The translations under genes were made by a program, and so were the position numbers. A stretch of 64,000 nt of DNA from WHTI01 sp963826105 (lineage in GTDB: Bacteria; Actinomycetota; CADDZG01; WHSQ01). Below the pieces are notes generated by a model. The model worked only from the letters and a program-made list of their open reading frames with translations, had not been told where the DNA came from and searched no databases. Shown here piece by piece: positions 8,320-17,547 of this stretch (position 1 is its first letter; each line of letters starts with the position of its first letter). The stretch lies in NCBI GenBank assembly GCA_963826105.1, contig CAWGWA010000013.1, forward strand, positions 310,001-374,000, read 5' to 3'.

Positions 8320-9069
8320 GTGTTCAAGCGAACCCTTCTGGCATTGTTGGCCGCCCTCGCGGCGCTCGCGCTGATGATCGGCGGCGAGATACTCCTGGCG
8401 TTGAGGCGCGAGTACCTCCCGACGGAGCCGGCGTTCGTCATCGAGGGGACGTTCGGTGATCCCGCGAGCCCTCCCCTGAGGTTCGTGGTTCTCGGTGACT
8501 CGACCGCAGCGGGGCTCGGCGCGGACGCTCCCGAGGAGACATATCCCAGTCTTCTGGCCGAGCGCCTTGCGGACGAGGGGTATCGCGTCGAGATGACATC
8601 ACTCGGAATCTCGGGGGCCAGGGTCGCGGATCTCCTCACCGACCAGGTTCCGCGCGCCGTCCAGATGGATCCGGACCTAATCTTCGTTGGGATCGGGGCC
8701 AATGACGTCACACACGTGACCCCCCTCGATGAAGTGCGTGCGGGAATGGCCGAAGCGATCGAACGCCTGAAGGCGACGGGGGCGACCGTCGTCGTCTCGG
8801 GGGTCCCGGACATGAGAGCCGCCGCGTTCTATCAGCCGCTGCGCTCGGTGGCGGGCTGGCGCGGCAGTTCGGTTACGGCGGCGATCGAGGACGCTGCCGC
8901 GATCGAGGATGTCATCGTGGTTCCTCTCGCGGCAGAGACGTACCGTTTCTTCGCCGCCGACCCAGAGGCGCACAACTCCTCGGACGACTTCCATCCAAGT
9001 TCGTTCGGTTACGCGCGTTGGGCCACGGCGATCTATCCCTATCTGCAACAGGCGCTGGGTACTCGATGA
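8320..9069 (+). CDS. SGNH/GDSL hydrolase, membrane-anchored or secreted
   Basis: 249 residues. The N-terminal hydrophobic stretch (about 5-28, Leu/Ala-rich) is a signal anchor. Catalytic blocks are complete: GDSTAAG (Ser nucleophile), GIGANDVT (Gly/Asn oxyanion hole) and DDFHPS (Asp-His pair). Such enzymes are extracytoplasmic esterases or lipases. GTG start at 8320; the frame has no earlier sensible start. The TGA overlaps the ATG of the next gene (ATGA), so the two are translationally coupled. Confidence 0.85.
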   Translation: MFKRTLLALLAALAALALMIGGEILLALRREYLPTEPAFVIEGTFGDPASPPLRFVVLGDSTAAGLGADAPEETYPSLLAERLADEGYRVEMTSLGISGARVADLLTDQVPRAVQMDPDLIFVGIGANDVTHVTPLDEVRAGMAEAIERLKATGATVVVSGVPDMRAAAFYQPLRSVAGWRGSSVTAAIEDAAAIEDVIVVPLAAETYRFFAADPEAHNSSDDFHPSSFGYARWATAIYPYLQQALGTR

Positions 9070-10061
9070 ACGAGCACCACAAGGAACTCATCGAAGCTGG
9101 CGACCTCAACGGCCTTCTGCGTGCGGTCGACGGCCTCTGCTCAGCTCGATCCTGGGAGGAGCTCGTCGACCTTGCCGAGGCATGCGAGCACGCGCTCGAA
9201 CGCGGCAAACAGTTGTGGCCGATCTCCGCACACATCGACTACCGGATCGCTCTGGAGGCCCCCGCCGACTACGCCGCCGGTGTCCTCCATCCCGATGTCG
9301 GTCGCTTCGCGCACGGCCCCCTCACCGAGGTCGCCGCCTCGACCCACACGTGGGCCGAGATCGGTCCTCACATAGAGGAACCGCAACTCGCGTGCTACGT
9401 CGCGCAGGAGCGCGTGCTCCGCGGTGAAGACGTCACCGAAGATCCCTCCGCGCACCTCGAGATCCTCGAGCTGCCCGGTGCGTTGGTCGATTGGGAGCCC
9501 GCCTACTCGCTCGCGACCTACCGCTCCGATCACGTCGAGGTCCAGGAGCCGTGGACGCCCGAAGTGCCCCTCGAGGTCGTCGAGGTGAAGCCGGGGACCG
9601 AGCTCGACGAGCCGGAGATGACTCAGACGCTTCTCGATCTGGTCCATCCGTGGACGGCGGAGTCGAACGGAGCCGCGCGAGCGGTGGTGGTGGACGGCGG
9701 GGCCCTGGGTGCGATCGGGGTCCTCGCCCTCGACGAGGCTCGCGTGGCAGAGATCAGCCCGGCGATAGCGATCAATCGCCTGGCTTGGGCGGCCGCCAGT
9801 GGGGGAGCGCATGGCCGGCGCCGAGGTGCGGCCCTCGGTCGTTCGATGGCCTGGTATCTGGGAACGCTCCTCTGCGACCTCGCCTGGCCCCCAGATCCGG
9901 CGGTTCTGGGAGGTGAGCTGGGGCGCCTCCGGTGGTACGTATGGGACGAAGGGGCCCCCGAGGAGGGGTGGACGCTCAGGATTGGCGTGGAAGACCCCGA
10001 TAACAAGTGGGGGGCAGCGATCGGAGCCACCGATCTGCTGGCCGAGGACGAGGATGTGTAA
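9066..10061 (+). CDS. hypothetical protein, coupled to SGNH hydrolase gene
   Basis: 331 residues, acidic, no membrane segment, family not recognised. The N-terminal 100 residues are helical (LNGLLRAVDGLCSARSWEELVDLAEACEHA in short helices), and the C-terminal half has alternating Ala/Gly-rich helices and Trp-rich strands (LRWYVWDEG). ATG 9066 overlaps the previous stop and was preferred over an earlier in-frame ATG that would lie inside the hydrolase gene. Followed 8 nt later by a kinase-like gene, so the three probably form an operon. Confidence 0.65.
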   Translation: MNEHHKELIEAGDLNGLLRAVDGLCSARSWEELVDLAEACEHALERGKQLWPISAHIDYRIALEAPADYAAGVLHPDVGRFAHGPLTEVAASTHTWAEIGPHIEEPQLACYVAQERVLRGEDVTEDPSAHLEILELPGALVDWEPAYSLATYRSDHVEVQEPWTPEVPLEVVEVKPGTELDEPEMTQTLLDLVHPWTAESNGAARAVVVDGGALGAIGVLALDEARVAEISPAIAINRLAWAAASGGAHGRRRGAALGRSMAWYLGTLLCDLAWPPDPAVLGGELGRLRWYVWDEGAPEEGWTLRIGVEDPDNKWGAAIGATDLLAEDEDV

Positions 10062-10069
10062 GGAGGGTG

Positions 10070-10711
10070 ATGAGCGCCGAATCAACGATCGTGCACGAGC
10101 TCGCCGGACTGCTGTCCGGGGTATGGAGCTTTGCCGAGATCGTTGAGTCGCGCCCCGATCATCCCGAGCGTGAGGCGTTCATCTCACTCTTGAGAGACGA
10201 ATCCAAGAAGGCCGCCCAGACCATGCGTGACTTCCAGCTGCTCCGATCGATCGAGTCTGGACGTGGGGGCGACGCCGCCGGGCCTGTGTGGCTAGGGGAA
10301 CTTTTCGCCGGTGCGGCCGCGGCCTCCGATCATCCCGAGCTACTCGATGAACTTGCTTCCGGAGTCGCCGATGATGCTCCCGCGGTGCTCGCCGATCCCG
10401 GCGCGCTCGGCGGGTTGCTGGTCAGACTTGTCGAAGTATCGGATGAGGTGTGCGAAGGGAAGCCCGGCATGACCCTTCACCCGACCACCCGCGGTGTGGA
10501 TCTGCACGTCGATTGCGGAACCGTGCCGCTATCCGAGGTTGGTGTCGGGATCCAGCAAGGTGAAGGTCGAATGCGCGTGCTATATCTCGCACGAAGGCTC
10601 GTCGAGTCCTGGGGCGGCAAGGTCACCACGAAGAACAATGGGGGCCATGCCGTTGCCGTACTGCACCTTGCTTCCCGGACGTCTGCTCCCTCGCTAGAGG
10701 TTGCCGGCTAG
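10070..10711 (+). CDS. minimal histidine-kinase-like protein
   Basis: 213 residues. The N-terminus (HELAGLLSGVWSFAEIV, about 8-24, followed by a second helix) resembles a HisKA dimerisation helix pair, with His in the H-box position. The C-terminal part (MRVLYLARRLVESWGGKVTTKNNGGHAVAVLHL) resembles the end of a HATPase_c domain, but the N-box and clear G-boxes are not visible. There is no sensor or membrane segment. It may be a degenerate kinase or phosphotransfer protein working with the preceding gene. AAGGAGGG upstream of ATG 10070 is the strongest Shine-Dalgarno nearby and fixes the start. Confidence 0.5.
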   Translation: MSAESTIVHELAGLLSGVWSFAEIVESRPDHPEREAFISLLRDESKKAAQTMRDFQLLRSIESGRGGDAAGPVWLGELFAGAAAASDHPELLDELASGVADDAPAVLADPGALGGLLVRLVEVSDEVCEGKPGMTLHPTTRGVDLHVDCGTVPLSEVGVGIQQGEGRMRVLYLARRLVESWGGKVTTKNNGGHAVAVLHLASRTSAPSLEVAG

Positions 10712-11424
10712 CCGATCGAGTCACCCGGTTCGATCTCGACGATCTCCAGCCCCGGCACGTCGGACGCCTCGTCGACCAGTTCCTTAGGGGTTCCGGTGAG
10801 AACGGGGAAGGTCCCGTAGTGCATCGGGATCACGGTCTTGACCCCAAGCAGACGGATCGCTTCCGCCGCGGAACGCGGACCCATCGTGTAGAAGTCGCCG
10901 ATGGGAAGCATGGCCCAGTCGGGGGCAAGGAGCTTCGCGATGAGGGCCATGTCTCCGAAGACGGCGGTGTCACCTGCGTGATACAGCTTGAAACCGTTGG
11001 AGAACTCGAGGACCAAACCTGCAGGATCTCCTCCGTTGATGACCTCGTCGGTGAGGTTGATCCCTCCGCTGTGGACCGCCTGCGTCATGTGGACGGTGAT
11101 GCCCGCAACCTGCGTGCTCCCTCCCTTGTTCATCGCGACCACGTTTTCGACCCCCTGAGTTGCTAGCCAGGCACCGATCTCGACGATGCAAACGACCGGA
11201 GCTCCGGAGCCCTTCGCGATCTTGACGAGATCGGCGATGTGATCGCCGTGACCGTGTGTAACCAGGATCGCGTCGAGCTTGCCGACATCTTTCAAGTCAT
11301 CGGGGCACGCGGGGTTGGAATCGACGAACGGGTCGATCAGGTACCTCTTGCCGTCGGGGCCCTGGACGATGAAGGTTGCGTGTCCCAACCACGTGATCTT
11401 CATCCCATCGGGGAGCTGCGCCAC
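10708..11424 (-). CDS. UPF0173 metal-dependent hydrolase (MBL fold)
   Basis: 238 residues with metallo-beta-lactamase ligands: THGHGDH (about 55-61), Asp in YHAGDTAVF, and the C-terminal His in PMHYGTF. It matches UPF0173 (UlaG-like) hydrolases in length and in the opening KITWLGHATF. The natural substrate of UPF0173 is unknown. GTG start at 11424 with GGAGG 6 nt upstream. Converges with the kinase-like gene with a 4-bp overlap. Confidence 0.85.
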   Translation of the reverse strand: MAQLPDGMKITWLGHATFIVQGPDGKRYLIDPFVDSNPACPDDLKDVGKLDAILVTHGHGDHIADLVKIAKGSGAPVVCIVEIGAWLATQGVENVVAMNKGGSTQVAGITVHMTQAVHSGGINLTDEVINGGDPAGLVLEFSNGFKLYHAGDTAVFGDMALIAKLLAPDWAMLPIGDFYTMGPRSAAEAIRLLGVKTVIPMHYGTFPVLTGTPKELVDEASDVPGLEIVEIEPGDSIG

Positions 11425-11524
11425 GGAGTCCTCCTCTTTCTGACTGCTGCTCGGTTTCCTGATCGGTCTATCTACCTACTTCCGGCCATCTTCATGCATC
11501 TCGAAGCAGCGTTCGGCGGCCTTC

Positions 11525-12658
11525 ATGAGTCTCCTCCCTCAACGGCTAGGCTCGGTCGCCGAAGGAGGAAATCTGCGCAAGAACGGTAAGAAACTAAGCG
11601 GGTCAGGATACGTCTCGCTGTTCGGCTTCGCCCTCGTCCTGGCGTTGCTGGAGGTTTCCGCGCGCCTAGCTGCCCCAGGCCTCCCGGTCGATCCGGGGAA
11701 GTGGCCTCGGGCCGAGATCGCTCAGAAGCTCGATCAGATACACGGCATGATCAACGACGGGCAGACGGCCGACGTCATCTTCGTGGGGAGCTCGATGATG
11801 GCCGGTGGGATCGATCCGGTCGCCTTCACCGATCGTTCCGATGTGACCAGTTACAACGCCGCCTTCGCAGGACCGTCGACGAGGACCGTGGGCCCGTGGG
11901 CGGTCGACATCCTCGAACCTCTGTTGGATCCGGAAGTGGTCGTGATCGGGATCCAGAGCCGTGAGATGAACGACAACGCTCCCAAGGGTCAGACGATGTA
12001 CGACAAGTTCATCACTTCGCCCGGATACAAGCAGGCATCGGCGAGCGCGACCAACCGGCTCGAGGGGAAACTGGAGGGCTGGAGCTTCTTCCTTCGCTAC
12101 CGACGGGCCTTCCGTAACCCGGCCGACCTCTTCTCCTCCGACGACAAGGCGGCTCTCGCGGAAGCGAAGGTCCGCAAGACGATCGGCCCCCGCGGTACGC
12201 GCATCGAGGATTCGGTGGAGTACCGGGCCACAGATGACTTCATCACGACTCTCTACGACAAGATGCTCATCGATTTTGCCGTCGGGGGGGTTGAGTACGA
12301 CGCCTTGATCGATCTTCACAACGATCTCGAGGAGCGCGGCGTGAGACTGGTGGTGGTGAACATGCCGGTGACGGAGGATTACTGGCCGATCCATGCTGAC
12401 CCCGAGGGTGACATGGCGGCCTATCACGCCGTGCTCGATCGCTTTGAGGACGAGACCGGCGACACCATCATCGATGCCGAGGACGCGTTCCCGACGTCGG
12501 TGGCGTTCCGTGAGCCGATCCACCTTGACATCGAGGGCCGGGCTGCCTTCGGGTTCGCTCTGGCCGATGCGTGGGACGACATCATGGCGTCCGAGGGAGA
12601 ACGTTGGTACCTCGCCTGCGACGGCTCCGAGGCGCCCACCTGCGAACTCTCGCCCTAG
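11525..12658 (+). CDS. SGNH-like acyltransferase/hydrolase of the AlgX/DltD type
   Basis: 377 residues with one N-terminal membrane anchor (about 28-45, SLFGFALVLALLEVS). VIFVGSSMMAGG supplies the nucleophile Ser in the GSS form seen in cell-surface O-acetyltransferase relatives, and EPIHLDIEG near the end gives the Asp/His block in the HLdxxG form. The active site probably faces outside the membrane and modifies or cleaves an acyl group on an envelope polymer; partner and substrate are unknown. There is no acetyltransferase (MBOAT) gene nearby. Start ATG 11525; later starts would lose the membrane anchor. Confidence 0.65.
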   Translation: MSLLPQRLGSVAEGGNLRKNGKKLSGSGYVSLFGFALVLALLEVSARLAAPGLPVDPGKWPRAEIAQKLDQIHGMINDGQTADVIFVGSSMMAGGIDPVAFTDRSDVTSYNAAFAGPSTRTVGPWAVDILEPLLDPEVVVIGIQSREMNDNAPKGQTMYDKFITSPGYKQASASATNRLEGKLEGWSFFLRYRRAFRNPADLFSSDDKAALAEAKVRKTIGPRGTRIEDSVEYRATDDFITTLYDKMLIDFAVGGVEYDALIDLHNDLEERGVRLVVVNMPVTEDYWPIHADPEGDMAAYHAVLDRFEDETGDTIIDAEDAFPTSVAFREPIHLDIEGRAAFGFALADAWDDIMASEGERWYLACDGSEAPTCELSP

Positions 12659-12740
12659 GAGTTCTTGTCACCGGGATGACAGCGGGGCGAGCGGCTGTTG
12701 CTCCATGATGATGACTACGAACCGATAGCAAGGCGATCCG

Positions 12741-14030
12741 ATGTTGCGTTTCCAAAGACCAGAACCAAACCTGGTGCGCGTCTCCGCGGCGCGCTTCATC
12801 TCGCGCTCTGGGGGAGAGGCTGCCTTCTTCGTCGGGATCTGGGGAAAGGCCTCATACGACCTCGACTCGACTCCCGGCCAGCTAGCGCTCCTGATGGGCG
12901 TCATGGGGATCATGGCTCTGATCGGAACGACCGTCGGCGGGGTGCTCATCGACCGCTTCGATCCCAAGAAGGTCATGCTCTTCGGCGAGGTTCTCTTCGT
13001 CCCGAGCGCCATCGCGCCGATGTTCGCCAACACGATGGGACAGATGACGCTGTCGATCGCAGTGCTGTCTCTCTTTTCGATGATCGTCTACACCTCCGTG
13101 GCCTCGTTCCCGCCGTATCTGACCGACGATGACGAGAAACTCAAGGGCATCAACGGCGCACTTGAGTCCGCCGGCAACCTGGCATTCGTTGCCGGGCCCG
13201 CTATCGGGGCTCTGATCGTGAAATTCGGCGACATCGACCAGATCTTCCTGTTCGACGCCGCCACATCGCTCATCGCGGCCGCCCTCGTGCTCAAGGTGAG
13301 ATTGCGTGACCTCCATGCCGACCACGATCCGGCTACGGAGGGGAACTCGAAGCTCTCAGCATTCCAGGAGATCAAGGAAGGGTTCAAGTTCTCCTATTCG
13401 ACGAGGACGATCCGCCTCTTCATTACGACCACGGCTGCAACCTGGGTGGCGTTCGGTGCTTTCGGAGCCGTCGAGCCACTCTTCTATCGCGACGTGCTAG
13501 AGGTCGGACCCGAAACCCTGGGATGGGTAAACACGATCTTCGGCCTCGGGATGATCTCGGGCTCGGTGCTGCTCGTGAAGATGCCGGAGCGGTTCATGAC
13601 GGCGCGCTCGGTGGTCATCGGCGTGACTCTCTCGGGCCTTTGTGCGGTGCTGTATGCGGGAACCGCCGACGTGCGCGTAGTCGCCTTCGGCGCCATCGTG
13701 TGGGGAGCGGTGCTCGGTGTGCTGTTCCCGATGTCTCGAACCCTGATGCAGCGAGCCACCCCCGACGGCCTGTACGGCCGCGTGACCGGCGCCGTCAACG
13801 TCCACGCACACATGGGGGAACTCCTGCCGCTGACCTTCGTGCCCGCGCTGGCGGCGGTCGTCGGCGTGCAGGCAGTTCTCGTGGGGGCCGGGCTCGTTCT
13901 ATTCGCCCTGTCGCTCACACGTTACCGCGAGGCGAGCCGGGTCGACGCTCTTCTGCCGATCTCTCACACCGAGGTCGTCGAGGAAGCCCGCTTGAGTCCC
14001 GACGACGAGCCGATCAGCCCGGTGGCCTAG
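12741..14030 (+). CDS. MFS transporter
   Basis: 429 residues with about 12 hydrophobic segments. The loop between segments 2 and 3 carries GGVLIDRFDPKKVM, an A-motif variant. It resembles the MFS_3 (enterobactin exporter-like) group often annotated as efflux carriers. Substrate not predictable. AAGG lies about 9 nt before ATG. Followed by a hairpin terminator at 14050-14100. Confidence 0.8.
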   Translation: MLRFQRPEPNLVRVSAARFISRSGGEAAFFVGIWGKASYDLDSTPGQLALLMGVMGIMALIGTTVGGVLIDRFDPKKVMLFGEVLFVPSAIAPMFANTMGQMTLSIAVLSLFSMIVYTSVASFPPYLTDDDEKLKGINGALESAGNLAFVAGPAIGALIVKFGDIDQIFLFDAATSLIAAALVLKVRLRDLHADHDPATEGNSKLSAFQEIKEGFKFSYSTRTIRLFITTTAATWVAFGAFGAVEPLFYRDVLEVGPETLGWVNTIFGLGMISGSVLLVKMPERFMTARSVVIGVTLSGLCAVLYAGTADVRVVAFGAIVWGAVLGVLFPMSRTLMQRATPDGLYGRVTGAVNVHAHMGELLPLTFVPALAAVVGVQAVLVGAGLVLFALSLTRYREASRVDALLPISHTEVVEEARLSPDDEPISPVA

Positions 14031-14049
14031 ACAGATTCAGTCCTGACTA

Positions 14050-14100
14050 CGTTCTTCTCCCACGAAGTGGTCATATGTCCCGCCTGGCGGGAGAAGAACG
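14050..14100 (+). terminator. hairpin terminator after the MFS gene
   Basis: 12-bp perfect inverted repeat CGTTCTTCTCCC (14050-14061) with its complement at 14089-14100. A smaller CCCGC/GCGGG hairpin sits inside the loop. It ends 130 bp before the convergent acyl-CoA dehydrogenase stop. Between 14101 and 14235 only a 31-codon frame (14144-14239, preceded by TAGGCT) is seen; I could not confirm it. Confidence 0.6.
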
Positions 14101-14235
14101 GCTTGCCGTGGCATTAGAAGGCTCGCGGTCGTAGGCTCGGCCGATGATCACCTACACCAACGTCAGGGGTTTCAGGGGGTGGTTACTGACGCTGAGTCGG
14201 CGACTTAACCTCCCGCACTGGCTGCAGCCGCGTCT

Positions 14236-15396
14236 CTAGAGCCCTACTGACTTGGCGATTATGTATTTCTGGATCTCCGAGGTTCCTTCGACGAGGGTGA
14301 AGATCCTCACCAGGCGGTAGATCCGCTCGAGCGGAAGTTCACGCATCCAGCCCATGCCGCCGTGGACCTGGATCATGCGGTCGACGACTCGGTTGACCAT
14401 CTCGGTCGAGTAGAGCTTGGCCATCGATGACTCCTGGATCACCGCGTCGCCGTGGTCGTACTTATCGGCGCATTCGTAGGTGATGAGCTTCGAGGCCTTG
14501 AGTTCGACGAGCGAGTCGACGATGTGGCCCTGGACGTACTGGTTCTTGCCGATCGGGCGGCCGAAGGCCTGCCGCTCCTTCGCGTAGTCGATCCCGAGCT
14601 TCACGCAGTAGTCGGCGATCCCGTTGCACATCGCCGCGATCGACAGCCGGCCCATGGCGAGGAATTGCATCGCTGCATAGAAGCCCATCCCCAGGTTCTC
14701 GGGGCCGCCGAGGATCTGATCCTCGCTCACCCGGCAGTCGCGGAAGATCAGCTCGAACTGGCCCTCGCCCTCGAGCATCCCGATCTGACCGCGCCCGACC
14801 TCGAATCCGGGGGTCGAGGATTCGACGATGAACGCGGTGATACCGCCCGAGCCCTTCAGCTCCTTATCGGTGACCGCGAACACCAGCGCGAAATCGGCGT
14901 GCTTGCCGTTGGTGATGAAGTGCTTGGTGCCGTTTAGGACCCAGGAGTCGCCGTCCTTGACCGCGGTGGTCTTGATGTTCTGTGCGTCGGACCCGGCGTC
15001 CGGCTCGGTCAGTGCGAAGCACATCGACTTCTCGGCGGTGATCAGCGGCGTGAGGTACTTCTTCTTCTGCTCGTCGGTCCCCGCGAGGAGAACCCCGGTC
15101 GGCCCCTCGGGTCCGTAGACGGTGAATCCGGCGAGCCGGCACCCGGTGCGAGCGGCGGCTTCCCTCAGCAGGACCATCCCGAGTTGCGGGAGCCCGCTGC
15201 CGCCGAGATCCTCGGGGAAGTCCGCGGCGTAGAACCCGAGCTCCGCAGAGCGCCGGCGGACCTTGTCGCGTAGCTCGACCGGGATGTCGTCCTTCTCGGG
15301 ATCGAGCTCGGCCTCAAGCGGCCTCAGCTCACGCTCGATGTAGTCGGTGATGTTCCTCTGTAGCTCGGCGTACTCGTGCTGGACGACGAAATCCAT
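14236..15396 (-). CDS. acyl-CoA dehydrogenase
   Basis: 386 residues, the usual length for the family. It introduces a trans-2 double bond into acyl-CoA with FAD and passes electrons to ETF. Visible: the substrate/FAD signature CFALTEPDAGSDA, the second signature near the C-terminus (QVHGGMGWMRELP), and the catalytic base Glu in VEGTSEIQ. Start ATG 15396 follows GGAGG by 9 nt. Chain-length or branched substrate cannot be told from motifs. The nearby DHFR-like gene on the same strand lies 88 bp upstream. Confidence 0.9.
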   Translation of the reverse strand: MDFVVQHEYAELQRNITDYIERELRPLEAELDPEKDDIPVELRDKVRRRSAELGFYAADFPEDLGGSGLPQLGMVLLREAAARTGCRLAGFTVYGPEGPTGVLLAGTDEQKKKYLTPLITAEKSMCFALTEPDAGSDAQNIKTTAVKDGDSWVLNGTKHFITNGKHADFALVFAVTDKELKGSGGITAFIVESSTPGFEVGRGQIGMLEGEGQFELIFRDCRVSEDQILGGPENLGMGFYAAMQFLAMGRLSIAAMCNGIADYCVKLGIDYAKERQAFGRPIGKNQYVQGHIVDSLVELKASKLITYECADKYDHGDAVIQESSMAKLYSTEMVNRVVDRMIQVHGGMGWMRELPLERIYRLVRIFTLVEGTSEIQKYIIAKSVGL

Positions 15397-15484
15397 CAGC
15401 TTCGCCTCCACCGTTAGCCGAGACCAGCTCGAACTACTTCGAGCACCACGATAGAGGTTCGGGTGGAACGGGATGTGACGTGCG

Positions 15485-16055
15485 TCAGGAGGCGGCCGGC
15501 GGCCCATCGAGGAGCGTAGGGACGTACTCGAGCAGCTGGATACGACCGTCAAAGGTGCGGCTGTTGATCATCTCGAGGCCGACGTCGGGGTACTCGTCGT
15601 AGATCCGCTCCCTGCCGGTGTTTCCGGTGATCACGGGAAAAGCAACCACGCGGAAGCGGTCCACGAGCCCGCCTTCCAGGAGCGAGCGGCACAGCATGAG
15701 GCTGCCGAGGGTTCGCATGGGCGTGGATCCCTTCTCTTTCATCTCCCGTACGGCCTCAACGGGGTCTTGAGTCACGAGTTGCGTGTTCGCCCACTCCAGA
15801 GGCTCTTTCAGCGTGGACGAGAAGACGACCTTCGACATGCCCGTCAGCGCATCAACGCCCGGCTCGCCGCCCGCGGCGAACTCCGACATGAGGCGGTAGG
15901 TGTTTGCGCCCATCAGGACCGTGTAGTCCGCTTCGGGGTCCTCTGCCAACCATTCGAGGTACTCGGGCCCCTCCATCCCCCAGAAGCCCGGCCAACCCTC
16001 GCCGGACGACGTAACCATCGAGCGAGGTGATGAAGTCGATAAGCAGTTCTGACAT
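15485..16055 (-). CDS. dihydrofolate reductase/RibD-C family protein (frameshifted)
   Basis: The first 16 residues (MSELLIDFITSLDGYV) lie in one frame from ATG 16055, and the remaining 174 (GEGWPGFWGMEGPEYL onward) in another. The join is near 16004-16010 and needs one base removed, giving a normal 189-residue protein. LMGANTYRLM, KVVFSSTL, LGSLMLCRSLLE and PVITG.TGRERIY fit the DHFR-like NADPH-reductase family (RibD C-terminal type). A Shine-Dalgarno (GAAGGGA) precedes the ATG. It is more likely an assembly insertion than a pseudogene, because both parts are fully conserved in style. Physiological substrate unknown. Confidence 0.75.
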
Positions 16056-16117
16056 CGTCCCTTCCTTTCGTAGGCTTCTTAGTAGTTGGGACGTCCGGCG
16101 AGGCGGAAACTCATCGC

Positions 16118-16765
16118 TCAGGTGAGGCCGAGAAGTGCCTTGACCGCGGCATCGCCCAGGGAGGCCGCGAGGCTGTGGGCGTCGAGCTCGACGCCGGGGT
16201 AGGAGGGGATCCCGACCACGTGGAGACCCGCCGCCCGAGCCGCAGCGACCCCGGTGGGGGAGTCCTCGAACGCGATGGTCTCGGACGGCTCGACCCCAAG
16301 CAGGTCGCAGGCCCGCAGGTAGATGTCGGGGGCCGGCTTCGGTTCGGCCACATCGTCCCCGGCCACTACCGCGTCGAACATCCCGAGGAGTCCCGCGGCA
16401 TCGAGCGCCGCGGTCAACAGGGCTCGGTGCGAGTTCGAGGCGACTGCGATCGGCAGGTGACCGGTCAGTTCTTCGATGAGATCGGCAACACCCGGTAGAG
16501 GCTTTGCTTCGACCGACATCGACTCGGTGACTATCTCGACCAGCTCAGTGCTCAGTTCGGCTGCCCGACCCGGCTGCTCGAGGATCCGTTCGAGGATCAT
16601 CGCCGAGGCCTCGAAGGATGTGCCGAACATCTCCCGCTTGGCGTCCGGATCGAAGATCTTGTCGTAGCGGGCAAAGAGCTGTTCCTCCGCAGCCGTCCAA
16701 TGCACCTCGGTGTCGAGTAGCACGCCATCGCAGTCGAAGACGACTGCCGCAAAGTTGGTCTCCAT
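16118..16765 (-). CDS. HAD-superfamily hydrolase (beta-phosphoglucomutase-like)
   Basis: 215 residues. HAD motif I is VVFDCDGVLLDT (nucleophile Asp and acid Asp, about 9-20), motif II is VASNS, motif III is the Lys of AEPKPAPD, and motif IV is FEDSPTG. The helical cap between motifs I and II places it in subfamily I (phosphoglucomutase/phosphatase type). It likely dephosphorylates a small metabolite. It lies 33 bp downstream of the PH-domain gene on the same strand and may be cotranscribed. Confidence 0.85.
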   Translation of the reverse strand: METNFAAVVFDCDGVLLDTEVHWTAAEEQLFARYDKIFDPDAKREMFGTSFEASAMILERILEQPGRAAELSTELVEIVTESMSVEAKPLPGVADLIEELTGHLPIAVASNSHRALLTAALDAAGLLGMFDAVVAGDDVAEPKPAPDIYLRACDLLGVEPSETIAFEDSPTGVAAARAAGLHVVGIPSYPGVELDAHSLAASLGDAAVKALLGLT

Positions 16766-16798
16766 GCACCCATCGTCTCAGGTGATCGGCGAGAGGCG

Positions 16799-17464
16799 TT
16801 ACATCCGCTTGAGGAGTTCTTCTTTCTTCGCCTGGAATTCGGCTTCGCTCAGGACGCCCTGTTGCTTCAGGCGGCCGAGGGCCTCGATCTGCTCGATGAC
16901 GTTCTCGCTCTTGGCGGTGTTGGCTGCGGAGGCCGGGGGAGGAGCGTCGGCACCGCCGCGCATCATCCGGTTCGAGTTCTCCTCGGATTCCTTGTAGATC
17001 ATCAGCTGCATCTGCTCGGGCTTGCGGACGTCCGAGATGCGGGTCTGGCCGCGCTCGCCGGCGGACTCGACGAAGAGATCGCCGGCCCCGACCATGCGCT
17101 CGAGGACAGTCTGACTGAAGGCAACGTCGTTGATCCTCTCGAGCGGGATCTCCTTCGAGTGCTTGGAGAGGATTCCGGACCTGGTGATGAGCCGGTCGCT
17201 CGTGAGCACGAACATCGTGAAACGCCAGCGGAGGAAGGGGACGACGGAGAAGTAGATCCACGCCACGAAGAGCACCAGCAGGAAGATGTTCTCGGGCGTG
17301 TTGCCTTTGCCGTCGAAGATGTCACCGGCGGCGCCGTATCCGAAGATCGCAGCCACTAGAGCGACGACCGTCCAGAGCGCGGCGGGAACCACCGCGATCC
17401 AGTGCGGCTTGATATCGAAGACGACTTTCTCGTGATCGGCGAGGAGCTGCTTGGGGAAGGGCAT
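16799..17464 (-). CDS. PH-domain (YdbS-like) membrane protein with C-terminal SHOCT motif
   Basis: 221 residues. Two membrane segments lie near 24-45 and 62-82, followed by a bacterial PH domain (FVLTSDRLITRSGILSKHSKEIPLERIND, about 88-150). A Pro/Ala linker leads to a SHOCT helix pair (LGRLKQQGVLSEAEFQAKKEELL) at the end. The architecture suggests a membrane-associated oligomerising protein of unknown role. ATG 17464 was chosen because a TACCGT -10 box lies 6 nt upstream. Divergent from gatC. Confidence 0.8.
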   Translation of the reverse strand: MPFPKQLLADHEKVVFDIKPHWIAVVPAALWTVVALVAAIFGYGAAGDIFDGKGNTPENIFLLVLFVAWIYFSVVPFLRWRFTMFVLTSDRLITRSGILSKHSKEIPLERINDVAFSQTVLERMVGAGDLFVESAGERGQTRISDVRKPEQMQLMIYKESEENSNRMMRGGADAPPPASAANTAKSENVIEQIEALGRLKQQGVLSEAEFQAKKEELLKRM

Positions 17465-17470
17465 GGGCCA

Positions 17471-17476
17471 ACGGTA
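17471..17476 (-). promoter_or_regulatory. -10 box TACCGT of leaderless PH-domain gene
   Basis: TACCGT on the minus strand, 6 nt before the start codon. Confidence 0.55.
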
Positions 17477-17534
17477 GCAAGCCCAGGGGTCGTGTGGAAG
17501 TGGCTCGACGACGGAGTCGCCCCCGGCTCCCATT

Positions 17535-17540
17535 TAGGAT
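17535..17540 (+). promoter_or_regulatory. -10 box TAGGAT of leaderless gatCAB promoter
   Basis: TAGGAT, 7 nt before the gatC ATG. It probably drives gatC-gatA-gatB and the SRPBCC gene. Confidence 0.6.
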
Positions 17541-17547
17541 GCCGCCC

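Noticed and set aside
14144..14239. 31-codon ORF after the MFS terminator, preceded by TAGGCT
   Set aside because: No similarity visible, overlaps the acyl-CoA dehydrogenase end, and is too short to support without expression data.
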